Source of the DNA: Curvularia sp. ZM96
Lineage: Eukaryota > Ascomycota > Dothideomycetes > Pleosporales > Pleosporaceae
DNA: 64,000 nucleotides
Direction of reading: 5' to 3'
NCBI GenBank assembly: GCA_022457065.1
Contig: JAJGBQ010000006.1
Coordinates: forward strand, 1,736,001 to 1,800,000
The notes under the pieces were generated by a model that did no database searches, was not told where the DNA came from, and saw nothing but the letters and a program-made list of their open reading frames with translations. Of this stretch, positions 54,549-64,000 are shown piece by piece; the first letter of the stretch is position 1; every line of letters starts with the position of its first letter. A program made the position numbers and the translations under genes.

Positions 54549-55100
54549 ACTGCCTATCGCCACGCACTTAGTAACCGAATTAACTAAACTAGAGAACTCG
54601 CGATAGTTTCTTGTTAATATTGCGCGAAGAAGAATTTAGAGTACTAGATATCGTCGTTAAAGAAAGAGTATAGGAATTGTTATCGTAATAGAGTAAAGTC
54701 GTGCGTTCTAGTAGAGGTTCTAGTTCTAAACTTCGAGAAATTAGATTAGAAGCTTGCGCGTCTTAAGTAGTAAGAAGCGGATATAGATGCAGCAGAAGCT
54801 ACGGCCTTACAGTCGTTAATAGCAGCTCGTGCGAAGAAGGACCGTCTTCGCAAACAACAAAAGTTGTTAAAGCGTCGTAAACAGTAGTAGATTAATAAGT
54901 TAGGAAAGTTTGTAGAGGACATCAAGGCTCTAGAGGCGATAGAGTAGGTAAATTAGGAGGTGTCCACCTTAGAGGGTAGCCTAATGCCTAGTACTTCCGC
55001 CTTAGATTAGAGTGCCTTTATGCCTTCCTTTCTAGAGGGTGATCCTAGTTTCGCCGAGGCAGTTGGCGAGACTAGCGATACGCCTGTTTCTTCTTCTTAA
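54549..55100 (+). pseudogene. Antisense Zn2Cys6-like ORF of element 4, RIP-damaged
   Basis: The plus-strand frame to the TAA at 55098-55100, opposite to pol and next to the LTR. The cluster runs 54612-54704: C-x2-C-x6-Y-x8-Y-x2-C-x7-C, where both Tyr codons (TAC, TAT) are one G-to-A step from Cys. A long helical Lys/Arg/Gln-rich stretch follows (ARAKKDRLRKQQKLLKRRK) and then an acidic Ser/Phe tail (SFLEGDPSFAEAVGETSD). Many TAG codons are present. Sequence similarity to the Gypsy-1/2/3 ORF is low, but position, strand and architecture are the same. Confidence 0.65.
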
Positions 55101-55466
55101 TAGTATATTTCCCTTTCTACAGCTCTAATGTTGTTAGTTTATTGTAGAATCTTACTTCGTCGGGTATTCTTTTTATTAGTTTTGCCCTTCTAGTGTAATA
55201 GTAGATATTATTTTGTTTTTAGTATTTCTTTAATAGTTGCTAATAATTTTATAGGTTAGCTTTAGGTTCCTATGTGTTTTCTAACTCTAGGTATCCCTTC
55301 TATTTAACTAGCTATTCCTAGTAGAAGTCGTTGTCTTAGAAATCTTCTCTTCCTGTTTCTCGGTATTCTCGGAGATCTTCTACGTCGAATTCGTCGTCTT
55401 CCTCTGTTTCGTAGTAAAATGTTTCTTGTAATAGCGTTTCGGGGTCTGCTAGTTCTAATAGTTTAA

Positions 55467-55946
55467 TGTTACACGGGGGGTTCGCTATACTCACCTAGTC
55501 TCAGTCCGGGTTAGGGCGAGACTTGTGTAAAGTATTCCGTGCGATTGTTTTCTAGCAATTCGTAGTAGAAAGAAGTTATAGAAGTTTAACTAAAGTAAAA
55601 GTAATAATTAATTCTATAACGATAGAATAACTAAGTATTAATCTGTGTAAGAGAAGGACTTATAAGAGTTAACTATAACGAGTGTAATAATAAAATCTAA
55701 CCTATTCTTATACCTATTGTAATTTACCTAGCCGTTAGAGCGGCCCTTGCTATTACTGACGGTCCCTTCTACTATAATAGCTTCCTGCTATTATATATGC
55801 CCCTGCCATCACTAACGGTCGTTCTTGGCGTGACGGTAGTTACGTGATCATCGCCCCGCGGTAATCATTACTTTTTAACGTGGCACCTAATGGTCTCTAA
55901 CCTACGGCCCTCGTTTAGAAGAGATCCTTCGTTATTACTTATAACA
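55467..55946 (-). repeat. Gypsy-3 3' LTR
   Basis: 480 bp, begins TGTTACACGGGG and ends TACTTATAACA. Belongs to the TGACGG-type U3 group, with several sites further damaged to TAACGG or TAATAG. Confidence 0.93.
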
Positions 55947-56085
55947 TTATCCCCCCTCTTAGGATTATCGTCCTAATACCCTAGATTATTGTTTTCCCAT
56001 GTGTTACTTGGCGCTAGCGGCGTAAATAAGTACAGAGGCACGCCCGTCGTATTATAAGCGTTCCTTCCTCTATGCCTTCCTAACT

Positions 56086-56700
56086 ATGCCTAAGATTCTG
56101 TCTTCTCGCCGTATTCGTGCCTAGGGTTCGACTTCTAAGCGCCGTACTCGTGCTAACCGTGTAAAAGAGTAGGGTTACGAAATAACTTACTATTATAAGC
56201 GGTATAAGGAGAAGAACCTTTGTTATTTTATAGATACTACAACTAGTCGCTGCACTAGATGTATTTCTATTATAGCTAAATATAGCCTATTTGTTTCTAA
56301 GGAAGAGTGGGAGAAGGTTTAGCGCGAGAAGCGGCAAAAACGTCTAGAGTTAGCGCGTATCGAGGAGGATGCCGCGCGGGTTCGTCGTAAACTTCTAGAG
56401 GTTAAGGCGCGAGAGTAAGAATTTGCTAATCGAGATCTTGCTATTTTAAACTTTTAGGATCGCGCGAAAGAGTAGGCTGAGGGGAGTTCTGCCTCTAGTA
56501 TGGACCTTCTAATAACTAGACTATTACTATCTAAATAGTTGACTAACTTAGGCTAGTTATAGGCTGACGTTTCTTTCGACCCTTTTTCTCTTAATTACTT
56601 TCTTTCTCTTAAGAACCTAGTTCTCGTTTCTCTAGATACTTCTAGTGGTACTTACGTACTAGTAACTTGCAGTTTATCAGATTTTCTTCAGGCTCCTAAG
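56086..56700 (+). pseudogene. Antisense Zn2Cys6 ORF of Gypsy-3, RIP-damaged
   Basis: The MPKI start at 56086 is followed by the homologue of the 51814-51200 ORF. Some cluster cysteines survive (SRCTRC), others are Tyr. Two TAG codons interrupt the basic region and one follows EEWEKV. Near the end this copy keeps SDFLQAPK, showing that the C-terminal TAG of Gypsy-1 was CAG. Confidence 0.7.
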
Positions 56701-56749
56701 TGTTATAGCTCTTAGGCTATCTTTCCTACTTAACTAAGTACTTCTACTA

Positions 56750-59700
56750 ACTACCAACTTTCTATAGGTCCTTGATTTCTTCGACTATATACTCGTCGTC
56801 TTCGAGCTCTATGTCTTTTACTAGCTTAGCGTTTTAGGGTGCTAGTTCTAATAGTTTCTTATAGAAAACATCATATATGCGCATGCCTAGTAGTAGCCAG
56901 AGTTTATAGTTTACTAGTCCTAACTTCTCTAGAATCTCGAATAGTCCTAATTAGAGATTATCTAGCTTCTTGCTTAGTCGCTTAGTTTTTAGATTTTGTC
57001 GTAATAAGAAAACTTTATCCCTCTTCTTAAAGGTTAGTCTCTTAATCCTTTGCTTATTCGCAGCTTTAGACATCGTGAGGTTCCTATAAGCGATGTTCTT
57101 ACTTAATTCCTCGTATAGTTCTCGCATTAGTCGAGCCTTATTATCTACTCTAACTATAATACTTTTAATATCTTTTAGGTCTTAATAAGCAGTTAGCTCA
57201 TACCTATAATTAGCGTAATGCGGCGAGTGCTTCGTGGTCGCCAATCTCGTACTGTTATAGGCTAATTATACTATTGGTAAGAGTTTAACCTAGTTATCTT
57301 ATAGCTTGTTAGCATATATTCGCAAGTATTATTCTAGCGTTTAGTTCGTTCGTTCTATCTGTCTGTTAGTCTCTAGATAGAAGCTAGTCGATAGCTTCTT
57401 CTTAACTCCTATCTTTACTAAGAACGTTAACTAATACTTCGAAGTAAATAGCTTATCTCTATTTATTATAAATTCCTTAGGTATCCTATGCTCTAATACT
57501 AGTGCCTTAGTAACTTCGTACGCATATTCTTCTGCTATAATAGTCTCTTCCGTAGGCACGAACTTTACCTCTTTAGTTAATTAGCACACGATTACTAGAA
57601 TAGTGTCGCAAAGTCGAGCTAATTCTAGTTCTAGTAACTTCGGGAGCTTTACTATAAAGTCTATTATCACGCTACTCTATAGTCGTGTTAGTAGTAGTAA
57701 GGGTTGTAATAGACTATAGGGCTTATATCTCTTAGGCTTATTCTAGTAACATGCTAAATAGTTACCTAGAATCTTCTACACCTCCGCTCGCAAGCGTGGT
57801 ATTATAAATACTCTTGTTAGTCGCCTAACTATTTCTTTAACTCCTGCATGTCTATATTCTAGGGACTCGTGTAGGTCCCTTATAAGGTCTAACCTTATGT
57901 GTAGAGATATATATATTCAGTCCTTCTAAATTATGTAATAGTACTCCTTATCGTCCTATAGCAATACCTCTTGCTTGGGATTATTAGTGTCTAGCTTCTA
58001 TTTAGCGGCTTTTCGTTACCACTACTACTATAGACTATTCGTCAACACGGCTACCTTGGCTATCCTAGCCAGTTCTAGTTAGTTGTACTTTAAGCTGCCA
58101 TTAGGCATCTTCTTAAGCACTACATCGTGTGGTTCTTAGTAATCTTTATCGCGTAGGTTAGATCTTCGGCTTAAAGCGTTAGCTACTCCATTAAGCGATC
58201 CTGCTCGATGCGTGATCTTAAAGTCGAACTAAGCAAGTATCTTAGCCTATTAGACTTGTCTTTAGTTAAGTTTCTTAGTCGTCATAAAACTCGCTAGGTT
58301 CTAGTAATTAGTAAAAACCTCGATTATATCTAGAAGTCCTAACAGGTACACTTCCTATTATTTAAAGGTATTGACTACTCTAAGTAGTTCCTTATCGTGA
58401 ACATCGTAGTTAAGTTCTACTTCTAAGAACTTCCTAGAATAGTAGAACACTAGTCTCTATTTATTATCTAGGCACTACTGTAATAATACAGCTCTAAGTG
58501 CATAGTCTAACACGTTAGTCTTAACTCGCGTCTTTCGCCTTAGGTCGTACATCTCTAGTACAGGTGCTTCGAGGAATATCTATTTAATCTAATTAAACGT
58601 CTTCTAATATTTCTCGTTCTACTAGAATCCTACTTCTTTCTTCGTAATCTTGGAGAGTAGTACGGTAATTTTTAAATAATCTTTAATAAACTTCTAATAA
58701 TAATTAGCAAATCCTAGAAAGAATTATATATCTTTAACTATTTTAGGTTTTAGCTATTCCTATATAGTTACTATCTTCTTTAGGTTTATTTTAACTCCTT
58801 TAGTTAAGATAATAAAGCCTAGGAATTCCGTTTCTTTAACGTAGAATTCGCACTTTTCTAGCTATAAGTATAGCTTGTATTCCTTAAGCTTCCTAAGCAC
58901 TTTCTTAACATGTTTAATATGTTCGTTAAGAGTCCCGCTAGAGTACACTAGTATATTATCTAAATATACGGTAACGAAGATTCTAAGGTATTCGTAGAGA
59001 GTATTATTAATAACTAACTAAAAGGTTACTAGCGTATTCGTTAAACTAAATAGCATAACTATATACTCGTATAGTCTATACTTTGTCTTAAACGCTATCT
59101 TCTATTCGTCTCCTTTCTTAATTCTAATTCTATAAAATCCTTCTCAAATATCGAACTTTGTACACTACTTAGCCCCTTAGAGTCGATCTATAAGCTCTAA
59201 TATTAGTAGTAAGGGATATCAATTCTTTCGTGTGCTAGCGTTTAACCTTTAGTAGTCAATACATAGTCGCTACTTACTATTAGACTTCTTTATAAACAGT
59301 ATAGGTAAGGCTATTAGGCTATATTCTAGTCAAATAAATCCCTTCTTTAAATTCTTACGGAGGTATTCCTACAGCTTAGCATCGTGCTCGGGCGCTATTA
59401 GGTACATGCCTCCTAGCGTTAACTTCGCTCCTTCTTCTAAGATAATCTCGTAATCCTAATCTTAGTATTTAGCTAGGTCTGTAGCCTCGTTTTCCTTAAA
59501 CAGTTCTCTAAACTCGTTTGTTTAGTATACATCTAGTATATCTAGTAGTAAGAGTCCGTTCTTCGTAGGCGCGACTCGTCTTATCTAAATAACTCCTACT
59601 TTCTAAGGGTTCTTCGCATAGATTCTCGCGATCTTATATAGTAAGATCTTGCCAAATCTCCTATTCTAGGTTAAGCTCTAATTCGTTAGGCGTGTCTCCT

Positions 59701-62310
59701 TTCGTACTCTAGCAACCTTGCGCGCAGGTTCTTAGCTAAGTATTATCTTCTTTCGCCAATTAATAGCGGGGTTATAGGCGTCTAGCTAGTCATAACTAAT
59801 TAGCAAGTCCGTTTCTCCTAGGTCTATAATACTAATATTTATTTAGCTTTCCGTGTCTGCTACTTTTAGTGTCACCAACTTAGTCTCTAGCCTAATCGTG
59901 CCATTTCCGTAGGCTACGGGTTTCTCTTCGGCCGATACTACCTCTAGCGGAATTTTCTTATTCTAGTAGGGTATTCCGTATTTCTCTACTATCCTTAGTA
60001 AGATTATAGTTCTTACAGCTCTACTATCTATAAACGCTTTCATTTCGTGTCTATATACATGCACAATCGCCGTTAGTTCTAACGCGCGATTACTAGTGAC
60101 TTATACTTGTCTAAGAGTCGTTTTAAGACTGCCTTCACTAGCTTAACCCTGTCCCTAGCGGCATCCTAGTTTTTTAGCTAAGAGCGTCGGCCCTTTTCCA
60201 ACCTCTTCTTTTCCTTAGGGAATCTTCTAGCTTGTTATTTAGCTACTAAGTGATCTAGACAGGCGTCCCTATAGCATAGTTTCTAATCACTATGCCCGTG
60301 TAGTACAAGTTCTCTTCTAGGTGTCTATTCCCTTATAGTTTTATTTGCGCGTCGTCAATCTCTATTCTTTTAGTTAGTATTACGCGGAAAATAACTAGTG
60401 TTTGCCTTTATATTATAGTGTACCGTACACTAATCTTCCGTGTAAAAGGTCTAGTAGATATTTATATGTGGGATTATTTCCTCTAGTGTCTCTAGCGCTA
60501 GGATCTAATCCTTTGTCGTGTTATAAGTTTTACATCCTACTATTCGGCATTCCTTAGCCGCTATAGTTCTGTGTAGATAGTAGCTTTCTTATCTTGCCGC
60601 GATTCGCTATTCTTAGTAGAATTAGCACTTTTCTATACAGTTTATCTATTCTAGGCGCTCGTGCGCCTCTTAGTGCTCTTCTTAGTAGATATAGTAATCT
60701 AATATTAGGCATTCTTCTGCCCACAGATGCATGTAGTAGTAGCTGTGCTTATCTAGCTTGCTCTACTCCTTTTTATCTACGTGGTATATGCAAAAATCCC
60801 TTTTATAGTCGACCTAGTAGAATCGTTAGTAGATTTCTTCTTTCTTATTATAATTCTCTACTAGTCGGTATTCTAGTAGCGTAGGGTCTATAAAGAGAGA
60901 TTATTCTTCGAACGCTCTTCTAGCTATAGTATTAGCCTCGTAGCTAGTAACGTTAAGTCGTCGTGCGCGATACGCATAGGTATCCGCTACATGCGTGGCG
61001 TCGCCACATAGCCAACATTCTCTTTTCGCTAGTCGTTGCTATATATCCACAGCGTTAATCTTCTAATTAGTAGGTTCTAGAGTTGCCTATCACATAACCT
61101 CATTCGCCTAAATAGGTCTAGGAATCACCTTAAAGTCATTATCTTTATTTAAGCGTGCTTCTTCGTATAAGTCTAGGTTACTAAGTATATCGCTTAGTTC
61201 TTCTATAGATAGCAAGATAGATAGCTAAGCCCTTAGTATCTTTATCTTTACTACTACTTATTTACTAACTTCGTTCTTAGGGCAGTCTCTATAGAAGTGT
61301 CCTAACTCTCCGCATCTAAGATATGCTTTGTTATCGTAACGCTTCTAGCGTTCTTCCTTAGAAAGGCTATTCTAGCCCTTTTCTCGGGATTTTTTATTCT
61401 TAGACTTTTCTTGTATCTTGCTAGCTATAATAGTATTACTATCTTTATTCTTATTACTACAATATTTCTTAGTGTTAGCTGTCGTAGGCTAGAACTATTT
61501 CCTTTTCTACTCGTTCCTCTCCCATAGCCTATAATTAATGCGCGTAGCTAGCTCAATTAATACGTGCAGCGTCTCTAGTTCGTTATAGTGTATAAGTCCA
61601 TCTTTAATATTTTCTTTTAGTCCTACTTTATATGCCGTACAAAGCGATACGTCGTTCTAATTAATTCTAGACTATAGTTATTTAAACTTAGCCGTATACG
61701 CGGATACTAACTTAGTTTAGCGCAAATAAGTAATCACTCTTTCCACTTATTTCTTTTCGTCTATTTCGCCAAAGATGCGTCCTATTTCTATTTTAAAGTT
61801 TTCCTAGCTCTTAAATAGCTCGTGTGTTTCCTCCTTAGTCCTATAATTATCTATATCCTTTAGGAAGTCCTTAACGTATAGCTACACCTATCTAGCTACC
61901 TTACTTTTTATATACGTACTAGCTAGTAGGATCTTTTCCTAGTCGTTAGGTACTCTATAGTATTCGCTATAGAGATCGGTGCTAGTTAGGAACGTCCACA
62001 AATCGTTATAACTTCCGTCAAACTTTTCTAGTAGCGCTATCTTAGGTTTCGCAGTAGTTCTTTTCTCGTTAGAGATAGCTATTAGCTAGCTCGTGAGCTA
62101 ATTAATTATTTCCTATATACTAGCTATCTACTACGCTTAGATCGTGGCCTATCGCCTAAGATTTCGCAGTTCTCGCACGTGACGCATGTTATCGTCCTCG
62201 TCGTTACTTAGGGTCAGCATCTCATTATCGAGTGCTAGGTTAGGCCTAGGTGCTAGACCTTAGGTAGATCTCTAGGCACTATTCTAAGATTAAGAGTGTG
62301 CGTAAGATAT
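56750..62310 (-). pseudogene. Gypsy-3 gag-pol, disabled
   Basis: Collinear with Gypsy-1 and Gypsy-2 coding DNA (integrase C-terminus near 57060, RT YLDN near 58952, CCHC region near 61300). It is saturated with TAG/TAA codons, and the gag start itself appears changed (ATG to ATA near 62310). Confidence 0.8.
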
Positions 62311-62373
62311 CTTAAATCTTAATTAGGCGTACTATTAGTTAAATCTATCTATAGAATCCGTAGATGGTTAAAG

Positions 62374-62853
62374 TGTTACATAGGGGGTTCGCTATACTTA
62401 CCTAGTCTTAGTCTAGATTAGGGCGAGACTTGTATAAAGTATTCCGTGCGATTGTTTTCTAGCGATTCGTAGTAGAAAGAAGTTATAGGAGTTTAACTAA
62501 AGTAAAAGTAATAATTAATTCTATAATAATAGAATAACTAAGTATTAATCTGTGTAAGAGAAGGACTTATAAGAGTTAACTACAACGAGTGTAATAATAA
62601 AATCCAACCTATTCTTATACCTATTATAATTTGCCTAGCCATTAGAGCGGCCCTTACTATTACTAACGGTCTCTTCTACTATAATAGCTTCCTGCTATCA
62701 CATATGCCCCTGCCATCACTAACGGTCGTTCTTGGCGCGACGGCAGTCACGTGATTATCGCCCCGCGGTGATCATTACCTTTTAACGTGGCACCCAATAG
62801 TCTCCAACCTGCGGCCCTCGTTCAGGAGAGATCCTTCGTTGTTACTTGTAACA
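62374..62853 (-). repeat. Gypsy-3 5' LTR
   Basis: 480 bp, begins TGTTACATAGGG and ends TTGTAACA. It is a close copy of 55467-55946. Confidence 0.93.
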
Positions 62854-63647
62854 TTTAACATAGAATCTTAGGTGTATCTTAGCGTCTAGTAGTAGATCTA
62901 ATATATAGGTTACTAGTCCGTTTTGCTTCGAAATTAAAAATAGTCTAACCTTAACGTTGTCTAGTCCTTTGCTTAGTCGTTTTATTCGAAGGTTCTTTGT
63001 AAGTAGGTATACTTTATCCCCCTTCCTTAGCTAAGGTGCTATTTTTCTTTTCTAGTTAATATATAAAATACTCTAGCGTTGTGCCTTTTTAAGTAATTCT
63101 TGTAGTTATTCATATATTTTCTTTAGTTCTTTAGCCGTTACAATAGCTGCTTCTATTTTCATACTTAGTAAAGTCCTAGTAAAGAGGTTTAGATGTCTCC
63201 CGTAATTTGCGTAAAATAGTATTTGTCCTATAGATTCTAATATTTTATTATTATACGCTAGTTATGCTATTAGTAATAGTTGTACCTAATTATTTTACTA
63301 ATAGTTAGTGTAGATACGTAGGTATATTTTCATAGTCCTATTTATTCTTTCTATTTGTCCGTTAGTTTCTAGATAGTAAGCTATAGATAGCTTCCTTTTC
63401 GTTCCTATTATTGCTATTAAGATAGTCTAAAAGTTTAACGTGAAGAGCTTGTCTCTATCGCTAGTAATTAACTTTAGTATTCTATAGTTCCTCGTAATTC
63501 TATCGTAGAATATATATGCGAGTTATTTTGCGTCGTAATCTTTCCTAAATGCGATATATACTACGTATTTAGTAAACCTATCTACTATAACTAGAATTGC
63601 GTTATAGCCAATATTAGTTGTAGAGTCCTTTAAGACTAGTAGTCCTA

Positions 63648-64000
63648 TGTTACGAACCTGAGAGACGAGGGCAAGAGCAGAAGTTAAGGAAAGAGGAATC
63701 ACCGTGTCCCTCTCTTGCGACCCTCATTCAGGCCAGCCTATATGAGCCAATGACGTGTGTTCCACAAGACTTGGCGGAACGCCACTATGGAACAAGTCAC
63801 GTGTGTTCCATATGTATCACGAAGTTCTATAAAGTACCGCGCATGGAATATGGCGAAATAGTATAGAACGATAGAACATTATACAAGTATATAGGATAGG
63901 CATCGGGGCTCTTATAGCTTGATGTATTCAACTTAAGTTACGAGTATAAGTATAATATAAGAGTTACTTGTAGAGATACTATCTATATTACCCTGTTATT
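63648..64000 (+). mobile_element. LTR of element 5, runs off the window
   Basis: Starts TGTTACGAACCTG and is homologous to the reverse complement of the element 4 LTR (for example ACGAGTATAAGTATAATAT and the CACGTG region). It faces the opposite way to element 4 and interrupts its pol. It is GC-richer and less damaged. Its U3 half-sites are TGTTCCA/TGGAACA (63756-63850). The LTR end and the rest of the element lie beyond 64000; it could also be a solo LTR. Confidence 0.75.

Larger units (their letters stand above)
55467..62853 (-). mobile_element. Gypsy-3, chromovirus, heavily RIPed
   Basis: 7387 bp in element 4 with a perfect TTTAA duplication (55462-55466, 62854-62858). The 480-bp LTRs are 55467-55946 and 62374-62853. 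It is collinear with Gypsy-1 on the minus strand: gag near 62310-60350, pol to about 56750, antisense Zn2Cys6 ORF at 56086 onward. The RT motif reads YLDN. Almost no open frame above 60 codons remains, making this the most damaged of the three. Confidence 0.94.
54112..63647 (-). mobile_element. Element 4, second Gypsy family, nested and incomplete
   Basis: Left LTR at about 54112-54489, then internal DNA 54490-55466 and 62854-63647 separated by Gypsy-3. The coding strand is minus: the pol remnant at 62854-63647 resembles the integrase end of Gypsy-1 (chromodomain-side and KKGDKV-like region) at low similarity. The purine tract is the reverse of CTATCCTCCCCTTCC after the LTR. The remaining pol is cut off by the opposite-facing LTR at 63648. 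It is heavily RIP-damaged. Confidence 0.8.

Noticed and set aside
60594..60884. 96-codon plus-strand ORF in Gypsy-3
   Set aside because: Complement of RIP-damaged gag; Ser/Leu bias from TA-rich DNA.

Overview
The window is nuclear DNA of a filamentous ascomycete, most likely a Dothideomycete of the Pleosporales type (inference). The signs are genes with 43-127 nt GT..AG introns carrying CTAAC-like branch sites, fungal-only families (siderophore transporter, FRE ferric reductase, CmcJ-like enzyme, MARVEL proteins), Fot1/pogo and chromodomain Ty3/Gypsy transposons, and pervasive C-to-T / G-to-A damage of repeats that looks like RIP (repeat-induced point mutation).

The window has two compartments. 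Positions 1-35148 are gene-bearing. The left edge holds a WD40 relic, a two-exon small secreted cysteine-rich protein (1370-1663), a coiled-coil protein whose 5' end looks frameshifted, and an unrecognised multi-exon gene beside a broken acidic-repeat gene. Two iron-uptake genes follow: a siderophore transporter (5615-7496) with two perfect ATCAGATAA sites upstream, and a ferric reductase (22539-24683). Between them is a group of tailoring-type genes: alpha/beta hydrolase, MFS exporter, methyltransferase, CmcJ-like oxygenase, a gene made of two 48-residue repeats, and an inactivated FAD monooxygenase. No polyketide synthase or NRPS is present. From 25 to 34.8 kb there are membrane proteins, a large nuclear protein and small lineage-type genes.

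Positions 35149-64000 are almost entirely nested transposons. Gypsy-1 (35149-44409) contains Fot-1 (40063-41924). An old Fot-like fragment (44410-44647 and 53868-54111) is split by Fot-2 (44648-53867), which is split by Gypsy-2 (45055-52424, target duplication CTTAT). A second Gypsy family (element 4, from 54112) is split by Gypsy-3 (55467-62853, duplication TTTAA) and by an opposite-facing relative that enters at 63648. Most reading frames are broken by TAG/TAA codons of the kind RIP makes. The YxDD motif of reverse transcriptase is changed to YLDN in Gypsy-1 and Gypsy-3 but intact in Gypsy-2.

The most interesting signal lies in the Gypsy elements. Each of the three chromoviruses carries, antisense to pol and next to its 3' LTR, an ORF with a Zn2Cys6 binuclear-cluster motif followed by a charged, coiled-coil-like tail. 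Element 4, from a different family, has a RIP-damaged Zn2Cys6 motif in the same place. The U3 regions of these LTRs carry arrays of a short half-site, and the half-site changes in concert between related LTRs: TGACGG-type to AGATGG-type in one family, TGTCCTA to TGTTCCA in the other. I infer that these retrotransposons may encode their own LTR-binding factor that coevolves with its sites.
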